Shown: in pieces, positions 52,701 through 62,191 of the stretch
How positions within the stretch are numbered: the stretch's first letter is position 1
Layout of the letters: every line of letters begins with the position of its first letter
Assembly (NCBI GenBank): GCA_008828725.1
Contig: MEHQ01002204.1
Location: 377,532-441,531 of the forward strand
Length of the DNA stretch: 64,000 nt
Direction of reading: 5' to 3'
From: Saccharina japonica
Taxonomy: Eukaryota > Sar > Phaeophyceae > Laminariales > Laminariaceae
The notes under the pieces: generated by a model
What the model saw: the letters and a program-made list of their open reading frames with translations, nothing else
Told to the model about the DNA's origin: nothing
The model's database searches: none
Position numbers and translations under genes: made by a program

Positions 52701-55700
52701 CTATATCATACCGATATCCCGAGGCAAGCGGCACCCCGATACTTAGCATCGCGCAATTCGAATTTTGCCATCAAAACTTTCAATCGGAATGTGCTCGATT
52801 TCGAGTTGCAAGGCGGTCAGAGCGGGTATGCCCCCAGCGAATAGTGTGGCATGTACCATGTCGCTCGATTCGTATCATCATGCCCTTGCCCGCTCGTTCC
52901 TCATTCGAAATATCCCATCAAAGAAACAATAAAATGAATTGAGCATGACTCCGCAAACAAAAGGGGTTTACCAGCAGATTTATCTCGAAATCCGTTACTT
53001 TGTTGGCATACTATGTAGACGAATGGAGTATTCTGAGAATTGTGCCAGATCAGTAGTTAGCGTATACCAACAAACGTCTGGCACTACGTGCACTTAACCC
53101 ACTCCAATCCAGCTTCAACAGCAAATGCTGGGGATCGCATTGCCATTGATGTACGTGTTCCGGGCGCGAGTAGCAACGCAGGAGGGTGAGGGGGGGGGGG
53201 GGGGGTGAAATATGGAGAACACACATGTATGATGTTCAAGACAGTGGTGACATTGTTGCTAAGCGCGAGTGCATGTTACGTGTTAGCAACACGTCGTGGC
53301 TACTACTGTAGACATGCATTCATTGTTCTACATGTTATGGGTTTGAGGCTGGCTCCGTTGATACAAGCACAAGAGACTGGCCGTTTCGTCTCATTTCGGC
53401 AAGAACAGGCTTAGAAAAAACATGCCGGGGGCAGCTCTACCAAACGAAACCAAATCGCACGCTGCCCTTCAGCACGACTTTCGTCAAAGTGGGATGAAAG
53501 TGGGATGCTCGTTCCCTGTGACCGCTACGGTTATTACTGCACAGGCACCTTCGGCACCACAAATAAAATATAACAAAAAGTGGACAGACGGAGAATGACA
53601 GAGCGGAACGTCGCACAGTCGACTTTACGGCACCGGCCAATTGTATCGCTAAGCACGCAGCTGTTCCGTTTAGAGGCGCGACAACTTGCACAGCATGAAC
53701 CCGTGAAATATAACGCTCCTGAAAACCCAAGGGTAAAAGTGACACGGGACCTCCACGGGGGCGAATCGTGCGTAGTAGACAAAAACAAAAGAATTTCTCA
53801 CGTCCCAACATATATCAGGGTCGAAGTGAGCGTTCTCACACTGTCGACTGCACCGAGACCCTGACCTAACCGAAGTCACTCACAAAATTTGCAGATTCTC
53901 CGAGGCATCGAAGAGGCCCACCGGCAGCGCCGTTAGCTGATTCGAGCTTAGGTCCCTATTCGACGAACGCGTTACGCAGAGCAGCACCGGCATTTCGGGG
54001 GGCAAGATAAGTTGGGGTTGCACGCAAGCCGTCACATGACGTCACAACCCAGCTTGCATGGTCGTACGAGTTGACAATCTCTATTTCACACTGCGTCAGT
54101 CGATATGCGCTAACAGAGGTAACTGTAACAACCCAAAGTCGCATCGCGAAGATCGAAAGGCCGTCGAGCGTAGTGTGGGCATCAGAAGGACTTTGTGCTA
54201 ACGCTAAAACGGCTAAATCACTGGCTGAAATATCCTATTTTCATGGCCGGGTTCGCCTGGTAATGAGCTCCATGACATTGTCGACATTCCACTAAGGTCG
54301 GCAATAGTTACACAACGAGCACGGGGTTACGGCTGTTCGTGCTCTTGATACCAAGCCTTTTATCAATACAGAACACCGGCCATTCATTCGTGTGGTACGT
54401 GTACGTTGCACAGAGAGGATCGTGTATAACAGGGTACCGTATTGGCCGGCCCCTCCCCTCAACCATCACAACCTATAGGCTGCAAGACGAGAACACGTAA
54501 ATTGTTTTTAAGTTTTTTTCAACTCAAGTTTGTCCATCACGCCACTCACAAGTCCTCCAGCGCTGTTGCACTCGTCAAGATGTTTGCAGGAATGGAGGCA
54601 AGCCCGTTGTTTTCCAAATTCCTGGATGGTAAAAAAATCGGATCACCGCCCCGAACGAACGAACAGAAAATTTTAGAGCCACGAGCTTGCGTACAACACG
54701 TTCTAGATTTGTACATTCCCTGTAAAGCATTTAAGACATGATGAGCCTGTGATGCATGCTACGGTAGAGGTTCACCATGTTTTTGTCTGAGCTCCTCACA
54801 TAAGGGGCGTAATACCTCACCGAAAAAAGGATTTGGGAGTAAAATAAAAGGTCTGCCGGACGATAAATATTCGGACCGAAGTGTATACCCCTGGAACGTT
54901 ATTCGTCACCAAAAAATGAAAGTCCGACGAATTTTAGTTAAGGGGCACGATCGTTCAGAAAACGATTCAGCCAAAAGTGCTTCCTCTCACCGTAGCATGC
55001 GTCCTGGTACACCACGAAACTACAGGACCACTTGCGCTGGTGAACATTGCCTGGCTCGAAAAGTTCCGGTCAGGATGGAGGGTTCCCGATAACGCTGCCA
55101 CATGTGTGACAGCGACCTTGAGCGAAACTATTTTAACGTCAAAATGGTACTTCTGCAGAACACCGTTCATCACGTACTACGTGTCAAGTACTTTCGCCGA
55201 ACCGTTGCTGGCAGAACAGTACCGTAAGCATGCCTCGAACTACTGTGTTCGCGGTGTGCATAGTGGTACACTCTTGAGCTGCCTCCACAATGCACCCCGT
55301 TGTGGTTCCTCGCTTCAGATGGCACACCTACATCTTTTTTTATTTACCCAGAAGAAAGTGTCGGTGGTGTGAAACGCTAGCCAAATACCCCATCCCACAA
55401 ATTTGGTTGACATGGGTAAGACCAAAGCAGCTCCGCTCCATCAATCTCAACGCGATATCTGACAAAACCAGTTTCAAACAAACAGCTCCGCTGACATCCA
55501 CTCACAGTGTCAGCAAAGATGTCAACTCTCCAAAGATGCCCTCTGGGAATGAGGCTATCGTATTGCGTCCAAGGTACCTGATTGGACGGTTATCAGTGGT
55601 GCACAGACGGAGGCGGTATACGAAACAAGGGTGGCGTAATAACCCCAACGATACATATGACCGAAGGTTGCACCAATCATTACGAATCATATTGCGAGGA

Positions 55701-58700
55701 AAAAGGGGCGGTCATCTCGGTGACAACACGTCTTCGAATATGCGCAGCATCGCCGGCAACGACCGACGGACGCCAACGAAGCGCGACGGGAAGCGGGGCA
55801 CGGTCGGGTATATCTACGGACATCTAAATGCTAAGGCGGGCAAACAGCCGACGTGTACAACCGCTCGCGTTCGCAATGTGCTGAAACTGAACTCACAACC
55901 CTTCTTGCACCACCGGGAACGTTCCAAGCGTTCTTCCTTGTTTTTATGTACATAGTCTCAGACGAATGGGCGGGTCTACAATCGTCGGACGTCTGGACAC
56001 GCGGTGACTACAGGCGCATGCCTGGTCACAAACGCGTGCCTGGGGGTGCATGGCGTCTTTTCCTGCATTCCCCCTCCCTCGTTGACTGGCTCCCAAGGTT
56101 TCCTCAAACTCAAGCTCTCGCGCGTTCAGTGACACGAAATAAAACATACAACTACACCCGCAGGTACTCGCACCCCCGGCATTCGGTTTCAACTTATTTA
56201 GGCTATCATTCTCAACTGGAATTCACACGCCAGGAATTATATTCCCTAGCTGGAAGCCAAATTATCCCACCCCTCGTTCTAAGCCGGCTTCCTCTTGACC
56301 TTCGCCGGGGTTCCACATCGCTCGTGGCTCCGATTGTGTGTCACATAGCCCGTCTAGCCGCCTTGGCGACGTGTACAACGGCGAAACGTTTTCAACGTTA
56401 TCCATTTTCCGACCCACGACCTTCAGCAGAAACATACGTACTTACAGTAGCGTTAACGCAGTCAAGCCGTTGAAGATGCCACCTGGCAGGGAAGAAAGGT
56501 CATTCCTCGCCAAGGTCCTACACAACAGCACGGTAGTCGAACGACCACAGAAATTGACCGCAGAAGACGTCAGAGCCATGTTATTCGAAATAAAAAAAGG
56601 ATATACGTGAGCGCACGACAAACCGAGCAGACGACCTGAGGCGTGCTACGGTAGAGGTAGCACTTTTGGCTGAATCGTTTTCTGAACGATCGGGCTCCTT
56701 ATAACCCAAATTCGTCGGACTTTCATTTTTGTGACGAATAATGTTTCAGAGTATACTTTTGTCATGACATTTCCCATCCGGCTGCACTTTTATTTTCCGC
56801 CAAAAACCTTTTGTCGGTGAGGTATGGCGCTCCTTGAGTGAAGAGCTCAGAAAAAACATGGTGCACCTCTATCGTAGCATGCGTCACCTACACTCCTTGT
56901 CCAAGGTCAAATCGAGACAAAAACCTGAATAGTGAGATTTCTGGACATGGAGACGAAAAGCGAGTATTTTTTTTGTTGTTGTTGTTTTTGTATATAGTTT
57001 GTCTCACAAGTGTGTACTACTGCTTTGGCGTGTCAAATAGTTCTAGGTTTACGTGCACCCCTATATAGAGCGGGTGCTATGGCGTGGCAAAGAGGCTCCT
57101 GGAACGAGAGCCGCACGTTGTGCAGCTTTCGGGGGGTAGTCGTTGGCAATCTTGGAGCCTGCAGAGTCCCCCCCGCGATCAAAGCAGACATACCTGTTGT
57201 TTCCGACTTCTTGCACGAATAAACGAGACTTCTCACCTCTACATCACGCATTTGGGTAAATCTCGCCCCTGAGGTTTGGCCGACCCTTTCATTTCGGGCG
57301 CACACTGTCAAGAGTTTTATCTCCTAGCCATTACTCTGGTACGTGTATTAGACTCATTTTCATATTTAGGAGAGTCCGAGTTCGACTCCGACCGGCTCTG
57401 AACGATGACAGGGCGAGGACCAACAAGCTGACGAATATCGTGTTACAAGCAACGATGTTATGGCTCCATATATATACAGCGTGAGGACGAGAAACCACAC
57501 AGCTATCAAACATGCTACAGTACCAATATCTCATTCTACGGATTTGTTTTTGTGTTTAAAAATATCCCGCGGGATAAAACAAAACATGCGAGCATCATGT
57601 CGACATGGCACTCACAACATTTGGAGCGACGTCATGTTCTTGAAGATGTCGGCCGGAAGCGCGGGGATCTCGTTGCCGTCAAGCCTCCTTCATGGCCGTT
57701 CCAACATGACATTAGAGCATTGGACACGGTACGTAGACTGGTGTTAAGTCACAGATCACGGCGATCATGCGCGCGCAAGTCAAGTTTCAAAGCGAACGAC
57801 GAACGAGGCTCATCCCACGATCGGCGGGAGTTGCAGTTTGTTTGGTTGGCGTTATCTTCCGAGGGTGACGGTGGATCTTCCGCAAGCGAGCAACCACCGG
57901 TTTGTACGTACGACAACTTCTGTTTCAAGGGTGTTCGTTCCGTTTCAGGACTAAATCAGCAGGGGCGCGTACTCATGTCGGTAGGGTTGAGCGGAACAGT
58001 CATATTCAGGGGTCTTGCTTCGGTTCATATGATGAGCTGCTCGTGTGGCACTAAAACTCAGACAAACACATTCGACGGCGGAAGTTCACCATGGTTTTTT
58101 ATTTGAGGGTAGACGCACCCGATCATAGTATAGGACCTATATACCCTCACCACAAGAACGAATTAAAATAACAAATGCAAGTGCAACCCGATGACCCATC
58201 CCACCCATGCCCTAGGTATACTAAAACGCGTACGGTGCTCGAGCAATCCCACGGTAGGGGTACCACTTTTTGGCTCAATATTTTATGACCGTTTGAGCTC
58301 CTCGCGTGAGTAACCACCGGATACTATTATCATTTTACGGGAAAGTTTGCCTTTGAACTGCCGCATTGGAAGTTTTTGTCGGGTTGCGCGACTGAATGTT
58401 TCCGCAGTCATGGTTCGGGTGAGAGATAATATTGAGCTCCTAATGTGAGGAGCGCAGAAAATTATGCTGCGCCCCTACCGTAGGATGAGTCTCCTCCAAA
58501 AAACCAAAACTTGTATTCCGACGATTCTCGGGTAATAAGCTTCGTCATTCAGAAGCGTTTGTCGTCAAAATGTGATATATCCCTACCGTAGCATGAGTTG
58601 TAAAAAAAGGGGCCACCCTTCCATGGCGTTGCTCAGTGGATGGGGGACAACGTTATACCCCCAATAACAGGAAGCGTCACGAAGGATGTCGAGCGTTCAA

Positions 58701-61463
58701 AAAACACTAAACACACCACGGCGGGAGGTGTTACAAAGCGTTGTGCCACCAGGCGAACCCTTAAGCACTACTGTACCAGATGTTGTCCGCAGTCCACTTT
58801 AAGTCGCGTTCAACAGGCCACCAACTGAATCTGACCCCCCCCCCCCCCCTGCATTCCGTGCAACGCCATACCAGACATACACACTCGATACCAGACATAC
58901 ATACTCGTACGGCATACATTAACACGTTTGTGAAAATGAACAGACTTGTGCGTTGCGTCCTTCGCACTACCACGTACCGAAAAAAGAAAAATTAGAGGAT
59001 TCCACTGAATTAGGTTTCGCCCTCTCTTCTTTTGAGCTTGTTTTTTCGTGACTGACCCGAGACGTGCTACGTGCCGCACTGATATAACACAAATATTTCT
59101 CGCTCTCACAAAGCTCCAAAACAAAGCAAGGGAGTTCCCTGGGACAAACAACATATTGCATCCGACGCAAATTGCATCCGACGTCGCTAAGTTCTCGTCA
59201 GATGGCCAACTAGACTAGTCTCGTGATTCCTTGTCTAGGTGGTTTAGCTCACAGTGGTTTTCGAAGTCGGTGGTGGCGTGAGGACACGTCCTGCGATAAA
59301 GGTATACCTTTTGTTGGCTGAAACGTCTTCTGAACGACAGCGATGCTTCGACAGGCGATGCTGAACCCAAAATCGTCAGATTTGTGTTTTTCTCGTGCAG
59401 CAGTATTTTTCATCGCATGGTTAGGCCATGGGACTGTTTCATCCAGTGAAGGAAAATACCATTCGAGATCGGGAACCGTCCCAAGAAAAATCTTAAGTTT
59501 GTTGTTCTAGAGAGAATTAGACGTTTGGTTCATCTTCATTCGTGGCTGAACGAACAGGAACGAGGCAACACTGATTGGTCGATCGTGTGAGTTGGAATGC
59601 CAAGTAGGTACAGCACGGAACAGTGCTGGCAGACTGGTAGAACACGCGAACAGACAGGACTGCTGCTTTTGTAGCTGGTTATTTTTCTCTCCACAATCAG
59701 AGTTGGGGTGAGGTGTGGAACTTCCTCGCGTGACCGACCCGACTACACGTGACTACCCTCGGAAACGACATGGTGCACCTCTACCATCGTACCATGCGTC
59801 TGAGGTATAGAGGGGCTCATGTCAGGAGCCCCAGAATGCGCGGGCACTACCGCTACCCGCAAGCATCACCTACAAGGAAACTCCACGAACATACTGCAGA
59901 CGGTCAGTTATCCACCTACTTCATGGCCTATCCCTCGCGAAACGCTAGGGGGAGCTAGCGGTTGTCTATTAGCAGGGGTGTGGAACGCTTTAAAACGTTT
60001 CGTTGCTAGTAAGTCTCGAGGCGGTTCGTTTGACGGGCAAAGTTTAAAAAAAACTGTCCAAGCACCCAAACGCCCAGATAGATCGCAACCCTAAGCCGCC
60101 GCGCAGAGATGGGCTTCTTGTCAACTCGTGCTTACTAGCGCATGGGCGCCATTACAATGGAATGGGGACCTTTCCTTCAAACCATTGCAGCTAGAGCATG
60201 CCGGGATGAAAAACGTCTACATCGTTTCATGCGTGTGTGTACTGTAGTCGGGGTGGCCAGCATTTGAGCTTACAATTCTCTGCCGCCCGGAGACACTCGG
60301 CCGAGACGACTATTAATACTATACTTGTAGTATGCGTTTCCAGTCTTGGGCGCTATGTGTTTGGTCTTTGTATGCGTTGTGTTCGCCGCTACGTACGAGT
60401 TTTGCGTTTCGTGCGCTTCTCGAACTGCATTTCTCTACCATCCCACAGGTATCCAACGCAAAAATCCGCTTTTTCATCGAAGCAGTGTGAAATTTCCTGC
60501 ATTTTCCACAAATCGAACACACGGCATCCAATACAATTTGAAGGTACTTCCAGTCAGTTATTACGGCAAAAACAAGACTAGTTTGTGCTTCTGAATGTTT
60601 GTTATATGTTGATTCTATTGGAAATTCCACAATCCTGAACAATTCCACACTGCTTCGATGGAGAAGCGGAGTTTTGCGTTGGGTACCTGTGGGATGGTTT
60701 GTACACTCGTCCCGAGAAGGGCACGGCCGAGTTTCCCGCGTTCCCGGTCAAAAGCACGAATAATGGGCTGACACAAAAAACAAAATCGAACTGAAACAAT
60801 TGAACTTCCATAAGAAACGGCCTAACAGATAAACAATCCCATGACCGGAACTTGTATTCTATGGACTAGATTGCCAATACAGCAATGATAATTCTGGCGA
60901 CTCGGTGATAAGGGGCCCAACCGTTCCCAAAAACGAATCAGCTCTTATCGTAACGCGCGGGACATTATTGTCGCCGATACACACTACACCGTGGACACAT
61001 GCTACAATAGAGGTGCACCATGTTTTTGTCTGAGCTTCTCACCTCAGGAGCGCCATACCTCGCCGAAACAAATGATTTATGAGGAGAATAAAAGTGCTGC
61101 CGGATGAGAAATGCCATGACGGAACTATGTTCTGAAACATTTATCGTCACAAAAATGAAAGTCCGACGAATTTGGGTTAAGGAGCCCGATCGTTCAGAAA
61201 ACGATTCAGCCTAAAAGTGCTACCTCCACCGTAGCACGCGTCCGTGTCGACTTCGAAGTAGTGGCGCACCAAACACCAGCACCAACGGTGTTGATGCGCC
61301 GGTCGAACGATTGATTCCGTGGCAAAATGCGAGGACTAAATGCACCCTGCGCAAAACCTGAGACAGCTACTGGCTGCCCTTTACTCACAATTCGAGAAGG
61401 GACCCGGCGATACCGTCGAAGGTGTCTGCATCGAGGGTGCTGAGCATGTTTTCGCTTAGATCC
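34723..61463 (-). CDS. Gene 2: paralogous LRR - EGF-like - F5/8C domain protein (5'-partial, multi-exon; span includes introns)
   Basis: Mirror-image paralogue of the gene at 1-21.85 kb. Reading leftward it has 15 single-LRR exons (14 of 72 nt, one of 75 nt), then the same cap (42 nt), linker (53 nt), EGF-like (78 nt), linker (48 nt) and F5/8C-like (437 nt) exons and a short candidate terminal exon. All splice sites are GT-AG and the frame stays open. By eye its F5/8C domain differs from the other copy at about 24 of 146 residues with no gap, and many nucleotide changes are synonymous, which fits purifying selection. The LRRs are much more divergent. Twelve LRR exons pair in order with gene 1 exons; three lie further upstream than the part of gene 1 in view. 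The most upstream exon begins at a splice acceptor, so the true start lies beyond 61.46 kb and was not found. Introns carry many MITEs, a 2.3-kb satellite element and poly-G/C tracts. Confidence 0.85.
34862..35298 (-). CDS. Gene 2 F5/8 type C (discoidin)-like domain exon (437 nt)
   Basis: Acceptor ATCCCAG, donor GTACGT; exactly the same length and phases (1-0) as gene 1 exon 21095-21531. Keeps the core signatures CVPYNTRDEVLSANSRWSC, CCITYSFGEPQDI, RTRTLDVFDNG, SFDLSTDETEYIKLCL and NNTDVWVSITE. Differences cluster in a few exposed-looking stretches, for example GYQ for ELE and HKGDE for LRGDV. The frame is open throughout. The ligand is unknown. Confidence 0.85.
35587..35634 (-). CDS. Gene 2 short linker exon (48 nt)
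   Basis: Acceptor ATTGCAG, donor GTGAGC. Reads PSSEVIRAFSCPSSG, phase 1-1. If the weaker GTGAAA 6 nt further on is the real donor, the exon would be 54 nt like its gene 1 partner. Either choice keeps the frame. Confidence 0.72.
36202..36279 (-). CDS. Gene 2 EGF-like exon (78 nt)
   Basis: Acceptor TTGCGCAG, donor GTGTGT. Reads CPESPLCDEDGTPCECQPG, then LNGYSC. All cysteines of the gene 1 exon are kept. Phase 1-1. Its acceptor is only about 40 bp from the end of a 2.3-kb satellite element in the upstream intron. Confidence 0.85.
36320..38654. mobile_element. 2.3-kb satellite-filled element with inverted ends
   Basis: Ends are inverted copies: an AT dinucleotide run then CACACCCTGGACTATTGA at the left, and TAGGAATTGTCCAGGGTG then an AT run at the right. 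The interior is almost wholly degenerate repeats built on CAATTCCAATTAATAG and CAATTGGAATTG words. At 36660-36960 there is a regular tandem array of about 42-43-bp units (ATTGTGCTGGCAATTCCAT..). Repeat-driven open frames here are not genes. Inserted in a gene 2 intron about 40 bp upstream of the EGF-like exon acceptor. Confidence 0.7.
39887..39939 (-). CDS. Gene 2 phase-changing linker exon (53 nt)
   Basis: Acceptor CCTGCAG, donor GTAAGG. Reads ASETVFLPDTFSDTTLC, then one base; phase 2 to 1. Same length as gene 1 exon 16774-16826. The opposite strand is also open in both copies, but the splice sites and the frame fit support this strand. Confidence 0.8.
40634..41088. mobile_element. TIR element of about 455 bp
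   Basis: Left GACCAAACGTTATCGTACCA, then CTTTGTGGCTC; right GAGCCACAAAGTGG, then TACCATAACCTTTGGTC: inverted repeats of about 31 bp with few mismatches. The interior has repeated CGTATCGT-type words. No coding capacity. In the gene 2 intron between cap and linker exons. Confidence 0.75.
41299..41340 (-). CDS. Gene 2 LRR cap exon (42 nt)
   Basis: Acceptor GTCGCAG, donor GTGAGAGCGAG. Reads GLLGQDDLQCLPIT, matching the gene 1 cap at 16258-16299 in length, phase and the DDLQCLP motif. Confidence 0.85.
41578..41825. mobile_element. MITE family A copy, decayed
   Basis: Left end CCGTAGAGGTGCACCATG, internal ATTCCGACGAAATCGGGCTA and GGAGCCCG; right end eroded. In the gene 2 intron before the cap exon. 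Confidence 0.6.
42249..42320 (-). CDS. Gene 2 LRR exon (72 nt), last full repeat
   Basis: Acceptor TCACAG, donor GTAAGC. LRR core LRNNDLSTLPAGLFDD, ending PYLDFL. Phase 2-2. A decayed MITE A copy lies in the intron before the cap exon. Confidence 0.9.
43465..43536 (-). CDS. Gene 2 LRR exon (72 nt)
   Basis: Acceptor GAGTAG, donor GTAAGT. LRR core LDNNDLTTLPTGLFDG, ending LQFLRHL. The core is identical to that of exon 47214-47285, and upstream intron blocks near 43.7-43.8 and 47.7-47.8 kb are also alike, pointing to cassette duplication within gene 2. Confidence 0.92.
44749..44820 (-). CDS. Gene 2 LRR exon (72 nt)
   Basis: Acceptor GTAACAG, donor GTAAGT. LRR core LGYNVISILTAELFND, ending LQSLETL. 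Partner of gene 1 exon 14286-14357. Phase 2-2. Confidence 0.9.
45373..45444 (-). CDS. Gene 2 LRR exon (72 nt)
   Basis: Acceptor AAACAG, donor GTAAGT. LRR core MEFNGLSILQAGLFDG, ending LQSLQTL. Partner of gene 1 exon 11799-11870. The 1769-bp intron before it (45445-47213) shows no element I recognise. Confidence 0.9.
47214..47285 (-). CDS. Gene 2 LRR exon (72 nt)
   Basis: Acceptor GTGAAAG, donor GTAAGT. LRR core LDNNDLTTLPTGLFDG, ending LQSLRNL. Close to the exon at 43465-43536 and to gene 1 exon 11073-11144. Phase 2-2. Confidence 0.92.
47330..47569. mobile_element. MITE family A copy, decayed
   Basis: Shows GTGCACCACGGGTTTTCTG, AAAATGCTACCCGATCAG and a right end like CTCTATATCGTAGA. Lies about 45 bp upstream of the acceptor of LRR exon 47214-47285, so it now forms most of the end of that intron. 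Confidence 0.55.
48754..48825 (-). CDS. Gene 2 LRR exon (72 nt)
   Basis: Acceptor GTGACAG, donor GTGAGT. LRR core LGSNNLSTLTAELFNG, ending PSLEDL. Phase 2-2. Likely partner of gene 1 exon 8206-8277. Confidence 0.9.
49953..49969. repeat. Poly-G tract (17 bases)
   Basis: Uninterrupted run of G in a gene 2 intron. Similar runs occur at 53190-53205 (G), 58835-58849 (C) and 62930-62946 (G). Confidence 0.95.
50522..50593 (-). CDS. Gene 2 LRR exon (72 nt)
   Basis: Acceptor GTCCAG, donor GTGAGC. LRR core MGDNELATFPTEVFDD, ending VSLREL. Partner of gene 1 exon 6256-6327. The following 1696-bp intron has a 17-base poly-G tract at 49953-49969 and no gene I recognise. Confidence 0.88.
51480..51551 (-). 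CDS. Gene 2 LRR exon (72 nt)
   Basis: Acceptor AAGCAG, donor GTGAGT. LRR core FDQNRLTAVPAGLLAG, ending AKLSIL. Partner of gene 1 exon 4534-4605. Phase 2-2. Confidence 0.9.
52154..52225 (-). CDS. Gene 2 LRR exon (72 nt)
   Basis: Acceptor AAACCAG, donor GTGAGT. LRR core LDQNELTSLPAGLFEH, ending LALESL. Partner of gene 1 exon 3094-3165. Phase 2-2. Confidence 0.9.
52803..52862 (-). pseudogene. Possible relic LRR exon
   Basis: Leftward reading gives HATLFAGGIPALTALQL, resembling the second half of an LRR (..GLFDGLQSLQSL), but without the N-terminal LxxN part or clear splice sites. It sits where the gene 1 relic at 2446-2517 lies. Weak evidence. Confidence 0.25.
53190..53205. repeat. Poly-G tract (16 bases)
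   Basis: Uninterrupted G run followed by TGAAA, as at 49953-49969. In a gene 2 intron. Confidence 0.95.
53884..53955 (-). CDS. Gene 2 LRR exon (72 nt)
   Basis: Acceptor CGAATAG, donor GTGAGT. LRR core LSSNQLTALPVGLFDAS. Partner of gene 1 exon 1274-1345. The following 1658-bp intron has a possible relic cassette and a 16-base poly-G tract. Confidence 0.9.
54550..54621 (-). CDS. Gene 2 LRR exon (72 nt)
   Basis: Acceptor CATCCAG, donor GTGAGT. LRR core LENNGLASIPANIL, ending SATALEDL. Partner of gene 1 exon 591-662. Phase 2-2. Confidence 0.88.
54757..54997. mobile_element. MITE family A copy (A4)
   Basis: 241 bp, TGCTACGGTAGAGGT at the left, ..CACCGTAGCA at the right, standard interior. In the gene 2 intron between exons 55506 and 54621. 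Confidence 0.88.
55506..55577 (-). CDS. Gene 2 LRR exon (72 nt)
   Basis: Acceptor AATCAG, donor GTGAGTGG. LRR core LGRNTIASFPEGIFGE, ending TSLLTL. Phase 2-2. Exon end and following intron match the first bases of the window, fixing the register of the two arms. MITE A4 lies in the following intron. Confidence 0.88.
56446..56517 (-). CDS. Gene 2 LRR exon (72 nt)
   Basis: Acceptor TTGTGTAG, donor GTAAGTACG. LRR core LARNDLSSLPGGIFNG, ending TALTLL. Phase 2-2. MITE A5 sits about 130 bp upstream in the intron. Confidence 0.88.
56644..56879. mobile_element. MITE family A copy (A5)
   Basis: 236 bp, TGCTACGGTAGAGGT to CACCTCTATCGTAGCA, same orientation as A2 and very similar to it. Confidence 0.9.
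57616..57687 (-). CDS. Gene 2 LRR exon (72 nt)
   Basis: Acceptor CATGAAG, donor GTGAGT. LRR core LDGNEIPALPADIFKN, ending TSLQML. Phase 2-2. Its gene 1 equivalent would lie left of the window. Confidence 0.85.
58246..58486. mobile_element. MITE family B copy (B4)
   Basis: 241 bp, ATCCCACGGTAGGGG to CCCCTACCGTAGGAT, same orientation as B1. Confidence 0.88.
58835..58849. repeat. Poly-C tract (15 bases)
   Basis: Uninterrupted C run in a gene 2 intron; on the transcribed strand it is a G run, opposite to the other three tracts. Confidence 0.95.
59298..59795. mobile_element. Decayed, extended MITE family A-like sequence
   Basis: GGCTGAAACGTCTTCTGAAC near the left and CATGGTGCACCTCTACCATC near the right match family A; the sequence between is longer than usual and unrelated in part. 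Confidence 0.4.
60438..60697. repeat. Foldback (long inverted repeat)
   Basis: CCATCCCACAGGTATCCAACG at 60438 is inverted near 60677-60697, and the pairing continues inward through ATCGAAGCAGTGTG (about 58-bp arms). Non-coding; in the first long intron of gene 2. Confidence 0.75.
61000..61236. mobile_element. MITE family A copy (A6)
   Basis: 237 bp, TGCTACAATAGAGGT to ACCTCCACCGTAGCA, interior intact. About 150 bp beyond the donor side of the most upstream gene 2 LRR exon. Confidence 0.88.
61389..61463 (-). CDS. Gene 2 LRR exon (75 nt)
   Basis: Most upstream LRR exon found in gene 2. Acceptor GACGCAG, donor GTGAGT. LRR core LSENMLSTLDADTFDG, then IAGSLLEL. One codon longer than the rest (25 residues), still phase 2-2. 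Followed by a 3.7-kb intron holding MITE A6, MITE B4, a foldback element and a poly-C tract. Confidence 0.8.
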
Positions 61464-61523
61464 CTGCGTCAGTTATCACGAGGGGGCCACGAAATACGGC
61501 AGACAGAAGCAGGCCTGTTAGCA

Positions 61524-61747
61524 ATCCACGGTAGGGGTACCCCTTTTACGCTCAACACTTTCTGACCGGTTGTGCTTCTCACGTGAGTAACCACCGGATG
61601 CTATCATTATGTTACTGGTATATTTGTTTTTGGACAACCGCATTGGAGGGTTTGGGCGGATTACGCGAACGAATGTTTCCGAATATGAGATATGGAGCTC
61701 CTCATGTGAGGAGATCAAAAGATTCTGCTGCGCCCCTACCGTGGGGT
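61524..61747. mobile_element. MITE family B copy (B5)
   Basis: About 224 bp, ATCCACGGTAGGGG to CCCCTACCGTGGGGT, interior slightly shortened. Confidence 0.8.
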
Positions 61748-62191
61748 GACTCCTGTAATCTCAACGACATTGATCCATTGCTGCACAAAACGTTGCTGAA
61801 TACTTGCGACGCGATGTATAGGTATGCGGGTATGCAGATACGGGGCCTGCAAGAGTGCCGGCTATCGAAAGGATCCATGCTACGGGAAGAGGAGAAGGGG
61901 CAGACAACATCACCTGCGAGCTGATGGTTGTTTTTGCACACTCTATATAACGAACACATGGAGATACAGGCAATTGTTGGAATATTGATGGAGGACGCGT
62001 TGCGTCGATGCAGGGATAGAAGCAGTAGATCGAAGCTCCAACGCATATCTCACATCAAGTTAATATATGACAAAACGCAGCGGCATCTACCTTACGCCCA
62101 TTGCAAACTCGATGCATTTGATTCCTTGTCGGGTTTGCCTTGATTCCCGAGTGATGCACTTCGAAGGCCATGCTGAACATCTACATCCTAG

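Noticed and set aside
57366-57391. tRNA-like TCCGAGTTCGACTCCGA
   Set aside because: The stem does not pair as a T-arm and no cloverleaf can be built on either strand.
60260-60330. Possible LRR exon on the - strand ending GAGAATT with donor GTAAGC
   Set aside because: The reading before the donor (NSRLGRVSPGGREL) is about 8 residues too short and lacks the LxxLxL spacing.
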